Source of the DNA: Paulinella micropora
Lineage: Eukaryota > Cercozoa > Imbricatea > Euglyphida
DNA length: 64,000 nucleotides
Direction: 5' to 3'
Assembly (NCBI GenBank): GCA_009731375.1
Contig: BJOX01000094.1
Location: 907,404 to 971,403 of the forward strand
Shown: in pieces, positions 11,952-24,063 of the stretch
How positions within the stretch are numbered: position 1 is the stretch's first letter
Layout of the letters: each line of letters begins with the position of its first letter
The notes under the pieces: model-generated
Told to the model about the DNA's origin: nothing
What the model saw: only the letters and a program-made list of their open reading frames with translations
Database searches by the model: none
Position numbers and translations under genes: made by a program

Positions 11952-12771
11952 TCACTTAGCTCTTTCCTTAGCTTTCGTACTTTGAGTGTTCTTAGCTGCT
12001 CTTTCCTCTATGACTTTTTCTCTCGTGGTTAGTGGTGTGCCTGCTGCATGCTTCAGAAATACTTCGTTAACAGCCCATTGGCAAAACACATCTGTCAGCA
12101 GTCCGTCTTCTTCAGCCACTCTCTCTCCTTGCCTCTTCGTCATTCTCACGATGTCTCCTGTTTCATCGTCTATTATTATTACACAGGTTATTCAGCTGTT
12201 CACTTATTCTCCTAAAGTATTCAAAGCCTATCACCTTTCCGTGTTCTGTGTCTCTTTTACTGCTCTTCCCCACAGGTGTGTCGTGTGTGTGTGTGTGTGT
12301 GTCACTTGCCTGCTGTGCTTGTGATTCTACACTGTCTCCTTCTCTATCTAACGGGGATGGACCTTGTGGCAGTAGCGATGGGGGCCGAGACTTCCCTTCT
12401 CTTGTCCCTCCTGCACGCTCAACAGCCTCAGTGAATGTAGTCTCCCCTTCAGCTCTAGTCCCGCCGATCCTTGCCTCGTTCCCTGGCAAAACAGTATCAT
12501 TCCGTGAAACTGAACTAAATAACTACTTTCTTACCGGGTTTTTCGACACTTTGCCGGAACTTAGCGAGTCTTTCTTCCCGGATTTTGCCGTATCTTTGAG
12601 CGAGACTTGCTGTACATGTGCACTCGCCCCCTTTCCCTCCCTCTCTCTCAGTATTCGGATCATTTCACTCTCTGATGGATAGTCACGGGAAGGACGTGGG
12701 CGATGTGACGGGTCTTGTGACAGATCAATAAACGAAAATAGGGGGTCTTGGCGAGCGTGATACCCGCACAA
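11952..12771 (-). pseudogene. Low-complexity linker of copia-like gag
   Basis: Several short open stretches in changing frames are rich in Lys, Glu, Ser and Arg, and a GT microsatellite lies near 12282-12301. They lie between the zinc-knuckle block and the post-gag domain, so I treat them as degenerate retrotransposon sequence rather than separate genes. Confidence 0.4.
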
Positions 12772-13147
12772 ATCTGCATACGCTAGCCTTTTTGCTTCCT
12801 CCCCCCCGCCTTACCCCAACTGCCCCCCTGTCCAAACTTAACTCCACACTGCTCTCCCTTCCAGTTTAGCACTTGACAACGAATGGGCCTGTTGTGTTGC
12901 TCTGAGGAGTGGATGTAGTGGGATGTGGTGTTTCTTTCTTTCTCTGTCTAGAGTTCTGAGGGGGTGTGGGTGTCGGTTTTTCTTGTTCTTTCCGTTTCTC
13001 TTTCTCTTTTGATTGCGAGGGTTTTGGTTGCAATGGTGAGGGTTGCACGCGTTGCGTGTCTGGTGAGATTGACAATGTGAGGGCAGGAGTTGTTGTTGTA
13101 GAGGTGTCGGGGTTTGAGCACTAGTGAGAGTGCGTTGTGGAGGGTTG

Positions 13148-13681
13148 TCACAGTGGGGTCTGTCTCGGAGTGTGTTTCGAGCCAATGGAGCACTCGACAG
13201 TTCCCCCCCCCCCCCCCCCCCCCCCCCCCNNNNNNNNNNCCCCCCCCCCACGGGCTCTAGTGGGTTGTTCCAAGGGTTTGTTGTCACTTTGCTCCGTTTG
13301 AGGCTCACTTTCCTCCTCGCCCTTTTGCTCAGCTTCACGAGCAATTATTTTTTCCCCACTTTCAATGTTTCCCTCCATTGCATCCTCTCCACCCTCCATA
13401 ATGACTAGCTCATACTCTTCCTCTTCAGAGCTGTCTTTCCCCTCAGACTTATCTCCTTCTTCCTCTTCACCCTCCTCTCTTACTTCTCCTCTCATTAGAG
13501 TAACTCCTTTGGCTCCTTTCTTGCGAAACTTAGTCTTGCCATTCTTGTCTCTGTGCTTTTCTTTTGAGGAGTAAGAGTGAGCTAACTTTGAACTGGTTCG
13601 TTTGGGGTTTGGCTTGAGTTTGGGGCAAAAACGCTTAGTGTGTCCAGTTTGATAGCAGTTGTAGCATGTTGCCGTGAGCAA
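13148..13681 (-). pseudogene. Gag zinc-knuckle block, interrupted by a poly-C gap
   Basis: The block starts at 13681 and shows CYNCYQTGHTKRFC, a CX2CX4HX4C zinc knuckle typical of retrotransposon nucleocapsid, followed by basic then acidic stretches. A run of C with a 10-N gap (13203-13249) interrupts the reading, so the length after it is unreliable. Confidence 0.7.
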
Positions 13682-13797
13682 CCATTCCTGCTCTGAACTA
13701 TCACCCCCATTACCTTCGCCCTTTTCCCCTTTCCCGTTCTTTGCCCAGTTCCTGTGTTTCTCCCTCTTTCCTCCTTTCTCTCCTCCCTCTCCCTCTC

Positions 13798-14449
13798 CTA
13801 GCAGTAGATTCGCTCCCTTACCCTCTCTCTTTCTCTCTCTCTCTCCTTCCTACGTTCCTTTCTGAGTCTCTTCTGCTTTGCTTCCCACAACACGTAAATT
13901 TCTCTTGCCGACTCTACCATGTCATCATGAGATGGCCTGCTCGCTGCTGCTAATCTATAATGATCATTGAGGTATGCAGGCCCATAGGCCTCATGCTCAG
14001 CTAGCTTCTCTAACAACCCATTTACTGCTTCCTCTGGCTCAAAAGGCTTCCCTCTCAGGGCCTCTAGCCAGTTCTTCTGCAGTAGATGTTGTGTTAGATA
14101 CTCATCCATATCCTCTGTTGGTCTCGGTCTCATCTCTTTAAATGCTTTCTCTTCGATATATCTTGCCGCACCACTTAGATTACCGTATTTTTCTTTGACA
14201 ATGCCGACTTTCTCGAACGGGCAATGAACCTTTTTGCTGCGAAGAAATTGTATTACTTTAGCTTCCGAGAATGCTGTCGTAACGAGAAGTTGAAACATTC
14301 TGCAGCGATGCAGATACTGCTGCTCTTCTCTGTACCTTTTCTTTCTTAGCAAGTACACATCTTTGTTTCTTTCTTGTCATCGCTCTTTTCTTCTTTCTGT
14401 TCGCTTTTTCCTCCCAAGCTTTCTTCTCTTCCTTTGTGAGGTCTTTCAA
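13798..14449 (-). pseudogene. Gag capsid-like block
   Basis: Two overlapping frames encode a basic segment followed by a helical region (LVTTAFSEAKVIQFLRSK, then EKVGIVKEKYGNLSGAARYI) that ends in a run of Arg and Glu encoded by a GA-type repeat. Length and position fit a copia/UBN2-type gag. The frame change near 14300 indicates decay. Confidence 0.5.
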
Positions 14450-14706
14450 GTTGGCAGGTTTGTCTGTGACTTCTGGTCTTGTGGTGTTTGGCTACCTCTC
14501 TGTCTCTGTTGTCGTGGTTGTTGTGTCTCTGTTTCTTCTTCTTCGTCTGATCCCTCTGGTGTGTCCACCTCGTGTGGTTCTCTCGGTTTTTCCATTTCTT
14601 CTGCTTTTCTCATCCTGTCTCTATCAAAACCATATTTTGTTTTTGCCGCTTTATGGTCTTTAAAAGCATCATGAAACATATCCCCGAGAGTTGTGACCAT
14701 AGGCAT
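14446..14706 (-). pseudogene. Gag N-terminal block
   Basis: 86 codons from an ATG at 14706, beginning MPMVTTLGDMFHDAF, then acidic and Gln-rich. It is upstream of and in line with the capsid-like block, so it is probably the start of the same gag. Confidence 0.5.
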
Positions 14707-15633
14707 ACTCCTCTATCTGATAATAGCATTGAACTCTGCAAATCCCTTTTGTTTCCGCTGAACACCTGTGTGTGAGACATCAATTGTCTCATGTTAACCG
14801 CATGGTGCCGAAAATTGTTTCCCCAGCCAGCGGCTCATAACCGTTGATTAGGTAATTACCCTGTCACTCACGGACCTAATACCTTTACACTCCGGTTTGC
14901 TGAGGGACTCCGTTAGAAGCCACGATGCAAATCGACACTTTTAATTCGCAAGTAGATAGCAGAACTGACAAACTCAAAGGTAATAATGAAACTGAAATAA
15001 AGTCCGCACGACTGTAATCATTGCACAATGGTTAATGTCCAACCCTGAAATGCCAATATAGACCGTTACGATTATTGACTAGAACTATACGGTCATTCGA
15101 CTATACGAATAAATTACTTACCAGTCACAAAGTAATCACTAATAGTAAACGTAGTTATCCTACCAACGGGGAGGCAACTCAGTGTCGCAAGTTGAAGGGC
15201 CGGGTTGTTGTCATGACACTAAAAGGGAAGCTTTGGCACTCTGGTTCTGACTCGAACCTGTCATGATAATATCGTCCGTTCCAAACGCGTTCGATACTGA
15301 GACCTTCTCCGCCGAAGGTTTCGTTAGGTCACAGTGACCGGCGTCGGGAAGGAAAAGAAGACAGCACCGTCATCATCTGGTCTGCTACCACTCAAGTTTT
15401 TCAAGTTTTTATATACCGTGGCAAACACTCACGGTTTATTAATCAGTAATAGAGAACTTGATACCTGCCACTCACCTCATAGAGATGAGTGGGAAGAGTG
15501 AGGGATGGCCAGAGAGTATATGTAGAGAAGAGAAAAAAATAGGCCAGGTGAAAAACTTTGGGAACTTGATAAGGACTGAGGCGAGAGAACTTCCGAAAGC
15601 AAAGAACAACAAAGTGATCGGAAGTCACAAAAG
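14707..15633. other. Non-coding stretch between gag remnant and LTR fragment
   Basis: No gene is seen. The composition resembles LTR or UTR sequence, and short inverted motifs such as TGAGACATCAATTGTCTCA near 14773 are present. It may be the untranslated leader of the 11.3-14.7 kb element. Confidence 0.35.
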
Positions 15634-15800
15634 TGTTGGAACTAATACTATGATCTTAACTAATAGCTCAGGGCCGGCAGTATCAGAGAAACGGTGTCGG
15701 TAGAGCCTTTACTTATGATCCTGCCAGTCAAGTTACGTGGCGCGTTCTGTTGGCGCGGCGGCGCCTTTCTTATTAAAGCTGTAGTACTGCTGATACTCGG
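15634..15800 (+). repeat. LTR fragment related to the 47.6/57.0 kb copia LTRs, plus orientation
   Basis: It begins TGTTGGAACTAAT and shares AGTCAAGTTACGTGGCGCG and ACTTATGATCC with the reverse complement of the 196-bp LTRs at 47623 and 56963. Similarity is partial, and the fragment is cut off by a GA-rich repeat. Its orientation is opposite to the neighbouring gag blocks, so it belongs to another insertion. Confidence 0.65.
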
Positions 15801-15989
15801 AGAGCTTGGAGAGGTAGAGAGAGGTAGGAGAGAGGGAGAGAGACAGAGGGACAGTGAAGCGAGAAAAAGAGAAAGAGAGAAAGAGAAAAAGAGAGAGTAG
15901 GGAAAGGGAGAGAGAAACGGAGAAAGATAAAGTGAGGTAGAGATAGGTAGAGATAGGTAGAGATAGGTAGAGGGAGAGAGGGAGAGAGA

Positions 15990-16025
<36 letters not shown>

Positions 16026-16056
16026 AGAAGATAGAGAGAATCAGAAGAGAAAGAAT

Positions 16057-16096
<40 letters not shown>

Positions 16097-16097
16097 A

Positions 16098-16141
<44 letters not shown>

Positions 16142-16546
16142 NNNNNNNNNNNNNNNNNNNNNNNNNNNNNNNNNNNNNNNNNNNNNNNNNNNNNNNNNNN
16201 NNNNNNNNNNNNNNNNNNNNNNNNNNNNNNNNNNNNNNNNNNNNNNNNNNNNNNNNNNNNNNNNNNNNNNNNNNNNNNNNNNNNNNNNNNNNNNNNNNNN
16301 NNNNNNNNNNNNNNNNNNNNNNNNNNNNNNNNNNNNNNNNNNNNNNNNNNNNNNNNNNNNNNNNNNNNNNNNNNNNNNNNNNNNNNNNNNNNNNNNNNNN
16401 NNNNNNNNNNNNNNNNNNNNNNNNNNNNNNNNNNNNNNNNNNNNNNNNNNNNNNNNNNNNNNNNNNNNNNNNNNNNNNNNNNNNNNNNNNNNNNNNNNNN
16501 NNNNNNNNNNNNNNNNNNNNNNNNNNNNNNNNNNNNNNNNNNNNNN

Positions 16547-16585
<39 letters not shown>

Positions 16586-16601
16586 AGAGAGAGAGAGAGA
16601 G
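15801..16601. repeat. GA microsatellite with a 405-base assembly gap
   Basis: Nearly pure GA with occasional interruptions. N fills 16142-16546. Long Leu-Ser or Arg-Glu reading frames across it are artefacts of the repeat. Confidence 0.95.
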
Positions 16602-16634
16602 ATACATACATACATACATACATACATACATACA

Positions 16635-16665
<31 letters not shown>

Positions 16666-16752
16666 CATACATACATACATACATGCATACTTACATACAT
16701 GCATACATACATAAATGCATACATACATACATGAAGCGAGAGAGAGAGAGAG

Positions 16753-16797
<45 letters not shown>

Positions 16798-16826
16798 AAG
16801 AGAGAGGGAGAGGTCCAGAGACAGAC

Positions 16827-16887
<61 letters not shown>

Positions 16888-16909
16888 AAGACATACATGC
16901 ATACATACG

Positions 16910-16971
<62 letters not shown>

Positions 16972-17039
16972 TAGATAGATAGATAGATACATACATACAT
17001 ACATACATACGCACATACACACATGCATACATGCATACA

Positions 17040-17084
<45 letters not shown>

Positions 17085-17136
17085 CAGAATACATACATAC
17101 ATACATACATGCATACATACATGCATACATACATAC

Positions 17137-17167
<31 letters not shown>

Positions 17168-17229
17168 CATACATACATACATACATGCATGCATACATGC
17201 ATACACACATACATACATACATACATATG
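16602..17229. repeat. Alternating CATA, GA and GATA microsatellites
   Basis: CATA repeats at 16602-16735, GA at 16737-16890, GATA at 16911-16987, CATA to 17041, GA at 17043-17082, then CATA again to about 17226. No gene. Confidence 0.95.
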
Positions 17230-17546
17230 GGGAAGGGGGGGGGGGGGGGGGGGAAAAAAAAAANNNNNNNNNNGAGAAATACATACAAATGCTAGGAAAT
17301 AAGTTCATGAAATAGAGACCTTGCTTCCCACTAGGAAATAAGTTCATGAAACAGTAACAAAGCAAACATAACCAAAGCTATATATATATGCAATAAACAG
17401 GATGTACTAAGGATGCATATTATAAATGACATAAATTCATGTGTTATGAGCTACGTATGTAATATATATATATGTAAAACAACCTCTATGTATGTAATAT
17501 ATATATGTCTAAAACAAAGTGGACTGCTTGCGACACTAGCGGACGA
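17230..17546. other. Homopolymer tract, 10-N gap and short unique stretch
   Basis: A G-run and an A-run lead to N at 17264-17273. Then follows unique sequence with two direct copies of CTAGGAAATAAGTTCATGAAA (17292 and 17332) and short TA runs. No gene. Confidence 0.7.
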
Positions 17547-19477
17547 CATTCTGCACATACATACATATATACATACATACATACATACATAATACATACA
17601 TACATACATACATACAGGCAAAGCAACATACATGCATACTTGCAGACATGCAGACATACATACATACATACATACGTACATACGTACATACATACATACA
17701 TACAACACACACATACATACATGCATGCATACATATATATATACATACATACATACATACATACATATACATACGTACATACATACATACATGCATAACA
17801 TACTTGCATATTACACTTGCATAACATACATACATACATACATACATACATACATGCATGCATGCATGCATGCATGCATGCATGCATGCATAATACATAC
17901 ATACATACATACATACATACATGCATACATGCATGCATGCATGCATGCATACATACATACATACATACATACATACATACATACATGCATGCATGCATGC
18001 ATACATACATACATACATACACACACATACATGCATGCATACATACATACATACATACATACATACATGCATGCATACATACATACATGCATACATACAT
18101 ACATGCATACATACATACATGCATACATACATACATACATACATACATACATACATGCATACATACATACATACATACATACATTCAAATCATTAACATG
18201 CATGCATTACATAACATACATACATACATACATACATACATACATACATGCATACATGCATACATGCATACGTGCATAAATACATACATAAATACATACA
18301 TAAATACACATATAAATACATACATACATACATACATACATACATGCATGCATGCATGCATGCATGCGTACAATGCATGTATGCGCACATACATACATAC
18401 ATACATACATACATAGATGGATGCATACATGCATACCTACATACCTAAATACCTACATACATACATACATACATACATACATACATACATACATACATGC
18501 ATGCATACGTAAATACATACATACATACATACATACATACATACATACATGCATGCATGGGTGCAAGCAGACATGGATACATACATACATACAAACATAC
18601 AGACATACATATACATACATATACACATACATATACACATACATATACACATACATATACATATACATATACATATACATGTGCACACATACATACATAC
18701 GTACATACAAACATACAAACATACATACATACATACAGACACATACATACATACATACATACATACATACATGCATACATACATACATACATACATACAT
18801 GCGTACATACATACATACATACATACATACATACATACATACATGCGTACATACATACATACATACATACATACATACATACAAACATAAATATTACATA
18901 CATACATGCATACATACATACATACATGCACACATACATACATACATACATGGGTACAAGCAGATATGGATACAACCATACATACATACATACAAACATA
19001 CATACATACAACACACGCACACACACACACATACATACATACATACATACATTACAATGTTACGTACGTACATACGTAGATACATACATACATACATACA
19101 TACATACATACATACATAGATACATACATACATACATGCATGCATACATGCATACATACATACATACATATATACATACAACATACATACATACATACAT
19201 ACATACATACGTACATAGGTACGTACATAGTGCATATATACCTACATACATGCACATACATACACATACATACACGCATACATGCATACATGCATGCATA
19301 CATACATACATACATACATACATACATACATAAATACATACATACATACATACCATACATACATGCATACATACATACATACATACATACATACAGACAT
19401 ACATACATACATGCATACATACATACATACATACATACATTACATACATACATTACATACATACATACATACATATA

Positions 19478-19508
<31 letters not shown>

Positions 19509-19636
19509 GTCATACATGCATGCATCCATACATACATACATACATACATACATGCATACATACATGCATACATACATACGTACGTACGTACATACGTACG
19601 TACGTACGTACGTACGTACGTACATACATACATTCG

Positions 19637-19668
<32 letters not shown>

Positions 19669-19734
19669 CATATACATACATACATACATACATACATACA
19701 CACATACATACATACATACATACATACATACACA

Positions 19735-19765
<31 letters not shown>

Positions 19766-19835
19766 GTCATACATGCATACACATACATACATACTCATAC
19801 ATATGTACATACATACATACATACAGACGGACAGG
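17547..19835. repeat. 2.3-kb ACAT tetranucleotide array
   Basis: A continuous CATA/ACAT repeat with patches of GCAT, ACGT and TATACA variants. All long frames in it encode Tyr-Val-Cys-Met or His-Thr-Tyr-Ile repeats and are not genes. Confidence 0.95.
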
Positions 19836-20000
19836 CTTAAAAAGAAGTACAGTCAGGTAAGTGTAGAAACATGCAGAAAAAAGACTGGGCTGATCGACAA
19901 AGAGACAGAGAGACGATCTGTCAGACGCAGACAGACATAAAGACAGACACACAGGCAGGCAGGCAGGCAGGCACGCTAGACAAGCAGACAGACAGGTAGA
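19836..20000. repeat. CAGA-rich microsatellite, left flank of the provirus
   Basis: Imperfect CAGA/CAGG repeats. The same repeat resumes at 40878, so the provirus is inserted within it. Its last four bases, TAGA, recur directly after the right end of the element. Confidence 0.85.
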
Positions 20001-20223
20001 CAGAAGGTGATTACCGCTTTTGTGCAGGTATTTTTAAAAACGTGCAGTTATTTTTTGCAGAGATAAGCACCCTTTTAGGGACATTTTAGGGATATTTTAG
20101 AGAGGTGATTACCGCTTTTCCGCAGGTATTTTTTTCAATGCCTGTAAAAAATCGACCTTTTAGGACCCAAATCGCCAAAAATCAACAAACAAGAAATCAA
20201 GAGGAAATCAAAAAAGGAAGAAG
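20001..20223. repeat. Left terminal inverted repeat of the provirus
   Basis: Contains two GGTGATTACCGCTTTT boxes 98 bp apart (20006, 20104) and ends in an A-rich segment matching 40447-40505 inverted. It has one copy of the ~98-bp outer unit, where the right end has two. Confidence 0.95.
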
Positions 20224-20292
20224 GAAATTAAATATTTATCATTTAATTAATTATCATTTAAAAAAATATAATTCTAACTATATAAAAAAAAG

Positions 20293-20592
20293 ATGCTATC
20301 AACAAAAGTCGTCGGGGTATCATTTGGAGGAAGACAGGAAAATTTGTTATATCTAAAAAGCAAACCTCTAATCAAAGTTTTCATAGTTCCTGAACCAGAA
20401 AATAAATTTGATAAAAATGCTATTAGGGTGGAAACAGAAGAAGGAAGACAGTTAGGATATATAGGAAAACATACAGCCGAAACTTTATCCAAAAAGATAA
20501 CAAAAAAGCAACAAGTTTCTTATAAAATATATGGTGGCGGGTTAGGCAAAAATTACGGAATGGAGGTAATAATTAATTTTTCATTTATATAA
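20293..20592 (+). CDS. HIRAN-domain protein
   Basis: 99 residues, ATG at 20293. The whole chain fits the HIRAN domain: KVVGVSFGGRQ near the start, VPEPENKFDKNAIRVE in the middle and QLGYIGKHTAETL later, matching the family pattern of ExNxxDxNAIxV and LGYIP. HIRAN domains bind single-stranded DNA 3' ends, as in HLTF/Rad5-type helicases, and occur as single-domain proteins in viruses and phages. Here it is the first gene inside the left TIR, beside the DNA polymerase, so a role in replication or end protection is plausible but inferred. Confidence 0.88.
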   Translation: MLSTKVVGVSFGGRQENLLYLKSKPLIKVFIVPEPENKFDKNAIRVETEEGRQLGYIGKHTAETLSKKITKKQQVSYKIYGGGLGKNYGMEVIINFSFI

Positions 20593-20633
20593 TTATGATT
20601 ATTATTATATAACAGTTTTGGTTTTGGTGAAAT

Positions 20634-20888
20634 ATGCCATCTCAAAGCGGACCAGTCGGCACTGTAAAGTTAGGGCGACCTGCTAAATATACATCTGTTG
20701 AAGAAAAGAAAAAAGCTCATTACGAGGCTTCAAGAAGATATGTCTTAAAAAATCCAGAAATGTATAGAAAGGCTGGTGTTTCATATTACGAAAGGAATAA
20801 AGAAACCATATCGGCGAGGCGGAAGGAGCGATATGCTATGAAAAAGAAACAAAAAATGGAAAGTGTTGTAGAAGTTGAAATACGGTAA
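20634..20888 (+). CDS. Small basic protein, possibly DNA-binding
   Basis: 84 residues starting MPSQSGPVGTVKLGRPAKY. It contains an AT-hook-like LGRPAKY near residue 14, followed by a Lys/Arg/Tyr-rich helical segment (YEASRRYVLKNPEMYRKAGV, YYERNKETISARRKERY). It lies between the HIRAN gene and the polymerase on the same strand. The composition suggests nucleic-acid binding. I do not recognise a named family. Confidence 0.6.
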   Translation: MPSQSGPVGTVKLGRPAKYTSVEEKKKAHYEASRRYVLKNPEMYRKAGVSYYERNKETISARRKERYAMKKKQKMESVVEVEIR

Positions 20889-21018
20889 AACTAATTAATT
20901 ATTTTTTTCTAATAAAAATTTTTTACATTAATATAATTATCATCTAAACAAATACCACAAGTATAATATAAATCATTGGGATTAATACCAAACTAAAAAA
21001 TCTATTCCACAATATACA

Positions 21019-24000
21019 ATGTCATACAAGCCACCTCTACCCCCTAGACCAAACAAGCAATATGTCCAGCTTCTTCAAGCCAGGGAAAATCTCCGCGAGG
21101 TTAAGACAAGGGAAGCGAAGCAAGCAGAGTTTAAGAGACACAATTACAAATTTATAAGATACAGACGGATAAACTCAATATTAATCAAATTTAAGGACCT
21201 GGATATAAGCTTCTATGATACTGACACATTAGAACGGGAGGTTTTCATACCAGCCATACTACGAGCGAGAAGGGAAGGTATGACGAACAATGCCGATGTC
21301 AATATATCTATAACATACACCTCAGCCCCAGCTAATATACGATACGACCACTATTCTAAAAAGCAAACTTTCAATTCATTCCTACTCCGCGAATATGACA
21401 CCAAGTTTATGGATGCTCTACACGAGTTCAACATAAACAACATTGAAGCTAGCGAGAATGGATACGAAAGGACAATACAATATGTAGAAATAATATTCGT
21501 TCAAGAGAACGGCGGAGGATGCTATGAAGGCACCAGAGAGAAAAAGGAGAAAGTTGAAGAAGGTAGAAGAATATCTCCGCCGAGCAAAAATAACAACTGC
21601 TTATTCTTCTTATGTAAGGATATGCTAGATATCTATCCGATTAACAAGAAGCAGTGTAATATAGTCCGAGCCAAATTCAACCTCCCACCAAACTCGCCGA
21701 TACCATTTTCAATAGCGGTTGAAATATTGAAAATATATGTTCAGGAAGGGAAGACATACGAAATAACCGACCATATTACGAAACAAACAGTCAGAACAAA
21801 CGAAGAAGGGCAAGAACCCAACAAACTAATCTTTTTGGAGGATAATCATTATTACGGATTAGTTAAGAAGTTTAAGAAGAAATGTGAAGATTGCTTACGA
21901 GTATATATCAATAATCATAAGTGTAATCTTAACAGGAAAAAATATGCGGACATTATGTTGAAGAAGAATAACAAAAGGCACATAATAACTAAATTCAGAG
22001 AAGAAGAAAAAATGAATAACCACGAGGTGCTTCATTATGATTTGGAGACATTTAGAAATACAACCATCGCGAACGGTCAAGAAATCCACGACTGCTACAT
22101 TGTCGGATATACTCAGGGCTCTGAGGGTTTCAAATACATAGCTGGTAAAGATTGTATAAGTCAATTCGTAGACCTAATAATTGAACGAGGCAATAAGATA
22201 AAAGAAGGATGGGTGCCGAAGAAAAAGGGGGACAAACCGCCAGTTCTTTATGTTAATGGTTTTAACGGAGCGAACTTTGACCACTACTTCATACACCAAG
22301 AATTAATTAAAAGGGGTATTAAGATTAAGTCGTCAAAAATTAACAACGGCTCTATTATCTGCTTAGAGTTTGAAAATGTTAAAATGTGGGACCTGAGAAA
22401 GCACACTCAGGGAAGCCTTAAAGCAAATCTTGAAAGTATGGGATGCGAAATTCTCAAAGGCGACTTTGACCACAACTCAGCCAGACCGTGGGAGGATATG
22501 GAAGAAAAGATGAAGCAGGACTGTCTAGCCTATCTTAAAAACGATGTTATGGGTTTGAAAGAAATATACGATAAGTTAAACACTCCGATATTCACAACTC
22601 ATAAAGTCAATCTAACTTCAAAAATCTCAACTTCAAGTCTCGCTTTCAACATATGGAAGAAATATGTAGATAACAAATACGAAGTTAGACTTCCAACGGT
22701 GGAGCAGGAGCGAGCATTTAGAAAAGCCGTTATCGGAGGCAGGACTTACCCTTCTAAGAGGCGGTTTATTTCTAAGCAATATGAGCGATACCTAAAAAAA
22801 GAAATCACCTTTGATGAAATAGTTGATTATCTTGTAGATGCGGATGTCGTATCTTTGTATCCAACCGCGATGTTGTTAGCTTTTATGGTTGGCGATATAC
22901 TGGAAACGATTGGACCATTTGACCCGCGAAACCTTCAAATCGGTATTTACAACCTTGACTACATTTCACCAAAAAACATACTCCATTCAAGGATTGGTCA
23001 GCGGGACCGTATGGGCTCCCTTAAATGGCGACTAGAAGATATGAAGGACCAATGGCTAACGAGTGTAGATATTGAGGATATGGTGGCCGAAGGTTATACG
23101 GTCCATATACATAAAGGATACTACACAGTCAAATCGGAATGTGTCTTCAAACAATACATAGACGATATGTTTAAGGCGAAGGAAAATGCGGAGAAAGGTA
23201 GCCCGCAATATCTGCTCGCTAAACTGTTTATGAATAGCCTATACGGTAAGATGATACAGAGACCGATACCTTCAATAACAGCATACATAACCACTAACGA
23301 AGAATACTGGAAATTCTGGAACAGTAATCAAATAACCGACATTGTTAAATTTACCGACAAAGAAGGCAAAGATTTATGGCACATATCGGGTCTTCCTCGT
23401 AATCCAATCTTATTAGAAAAAAGCATAACCAAGCCGACACATTATGGGGCATTCATACTAGCATATAGCCGTCGCATTATGTATAATTATATTAAGGAAG
23501 CCAACCCGAACGGAACCATTGAAGACGACTTTTATTACACCGATACGGACAGTCTCCAAATCCACACGAGATGTGCCAAGTATATCAAGAATATGGGCAA
23601 TAAGAAACTGGGCGGTATAAGCGACGACTTAGGCGATGGGTGTAAGATAATAAAAGGTATATGGATAGCACCTAAACTTTATATGTTGGAATTTACAACC
23701 CAAGACGCTTTCACCGCTGGTATGACCAAAAACGACCTCAAACATATTTCAAAAGGGGTTCATATTGAAACAGCCGAAAATGGAGTTAAACGATATTTCC
23801 ATTTTAGGGGTAAAGGCTTAAATGCTAATCAACTCAACTACGATGTATATGATAAGATGGATAGAGGCGAAAGCATTGAAAATGTTAGGGAATTTCAAAT
23901 GAAAAAAATACACATTGACAGAAACAGCAAACAGCAACAAATCCCACATTTTAGCATTTTACATATGGCGAATGTTAAAAAACAAGTTAATGAGAATAAG

Positions 24001-24063
24001 TGGGCGGGCCGTAAGTTCATTAACGATAACGACAGCATCCCGCTCGGCTTTAAACTTAATTAA
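21019..24063 (+). CDS. Protein-primed family B DNA polymerase
   Basis: 1014 residues, ATG at 21019 preceded by CAATATACA. The 3'-5' exonuclease is marked by YDLETF (D341, E343), by NGFNGANFDHYF and by YLKNDVMGLKEIY. The polymerase domain has DVVSLYP (motif A, D609), KLFMNSLYGK (motif B, K735) and YTDTDS (motif C, D842 and D844). A Cys/His cluster (CEDCLRVYINNHKC) lies upstream of the exonuclease near residues 290-305, as in other Polinton polymerases. The N-terminal ~330 residues may include the terminal-protein or priming region, but no motif proves this. All catalytic residues are present, and the length is normal for Polinton enzymes. It is expected to replicate the linear genome from its TIR ends. 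It converges with the lipase gene with no spacer. Confidence 0.97.
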   Translation: MSYKPPLPPRPNKQYVQLLQARENLREVKTREAKQAEFKRHNYKFIRYRRINSILIKFKDLDISFYDTDTLEREVFIPAILRARREGMTNNADVNISITYTSAPANIRYDHYSKKQTFNSFLLREYDTKFMDALHEFNINNIEASENGYERTIQYVEIIFVQENGGGCYEGTREKKEKVEEGRRISPPSKNNNCLFFLCKDMLDIYPINKKQCNIVRAKFNLPPNSPIPFSIAVEILKIYVQEGKTYEITDHITKQTVRTNEEGQEPNKLIFLEDNHYYGLVKKFKKKCEDCLRVYINNHKCNLNRKKYADIMLKKNNKRHIITKFREEEKMNNHEVLHYDLETFRNTTIANGQEIHDCYIVGYTQGSEGFKYIAGKDCISQFVDLIIERGNKIKEGWVPKKKGDKPPVLYVNGFNGANFDHYFIHQELIKRGIKIKSSKINNGSIICLEFENVKMWDLRKHTQGSLKANLESMGCEILKGDFDHNSARPWEDMEEKMKQDCLAYLKNDVMGLKEIYDKLNTPIFTTHKVNLTSKISTSSLAFNIWKKYVDNKYEVRLPTVEQERAFRKAVIGGRTYPSKRRFISKQYERYLKKEITFDEIVDYLVDADVVSLYPTAMLLAFMVGDILETIGPFDPRNLQIGIYNLDYISPKNILHSRIGQRDRMGSLKWRLEDMKDQWLTSVDIEDMVAEGYTVHIHKGYYTVKSECVFKQYIDDMFKAKENAEKGSPQYLLAKLFMNSLYGKMIQRPIPSITAYITTNEEYWKFWNSNQITDIVKFTDKEGKDLWHISGLPRNPILLEKSITKPTHYGAFILAYSRRIMYNYIKEANPNGTIEDDFYYTDTDSLQIHTRCAKYIKNMGNKKLGGISDDLGDGCKIIKGIWIAPKLYMLEFTTQDAFTAGMTKNDLKHISKGVHIETAENGVKRYFHFRGKGLNANQLNYDVYDKMDRGESIENVREFQMKKIHIDRNSKQQQIPHFSILHMANVKKQVNENKWAGRKFINDNDSIPLGFKLN

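Larger units (their letters stand above)
11316..14706 (-). mobile_element. Decayed copia-like retrotransposon, gag and post-gag region only
   Basis: This is a series of minus-strand coding blocks in the order of an LTR-retrotransposon gag: an N-terminal charged block, a helical capsid-like block, a CCHC zinc knuckle, a low-complexity linker, and a domain shared with the copia element at 47.6-57.2 kb. The frame changes between blocks. No integrase, reverse transcriptase or flanking LTR pair is visible, so it is truncated. The call rests on the zinc knuckle and the shared post-gag domain. Confidence 0.7.

Noticed and set aside
17292-17352. 21-bp direct repeat CTAGGAAATAAGTTCATGAAA
   Set aside because: Only two copies, beside an assembly gap; probably local duplication or misjoin, not a mobile element.
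17547-19835. CRISPR-like array
   Set aside because: It is a tetranucleotide repeat without unique spacers.
15733-19940. Very long frames encoding Leu-Ser, Arg-Glu, Tyr-Val-Cys-Met or His-Thr-Tyr-Ile repeats
   Set aside because: They are direct translations of GA and ACAT microsatellites in all frames and include N.
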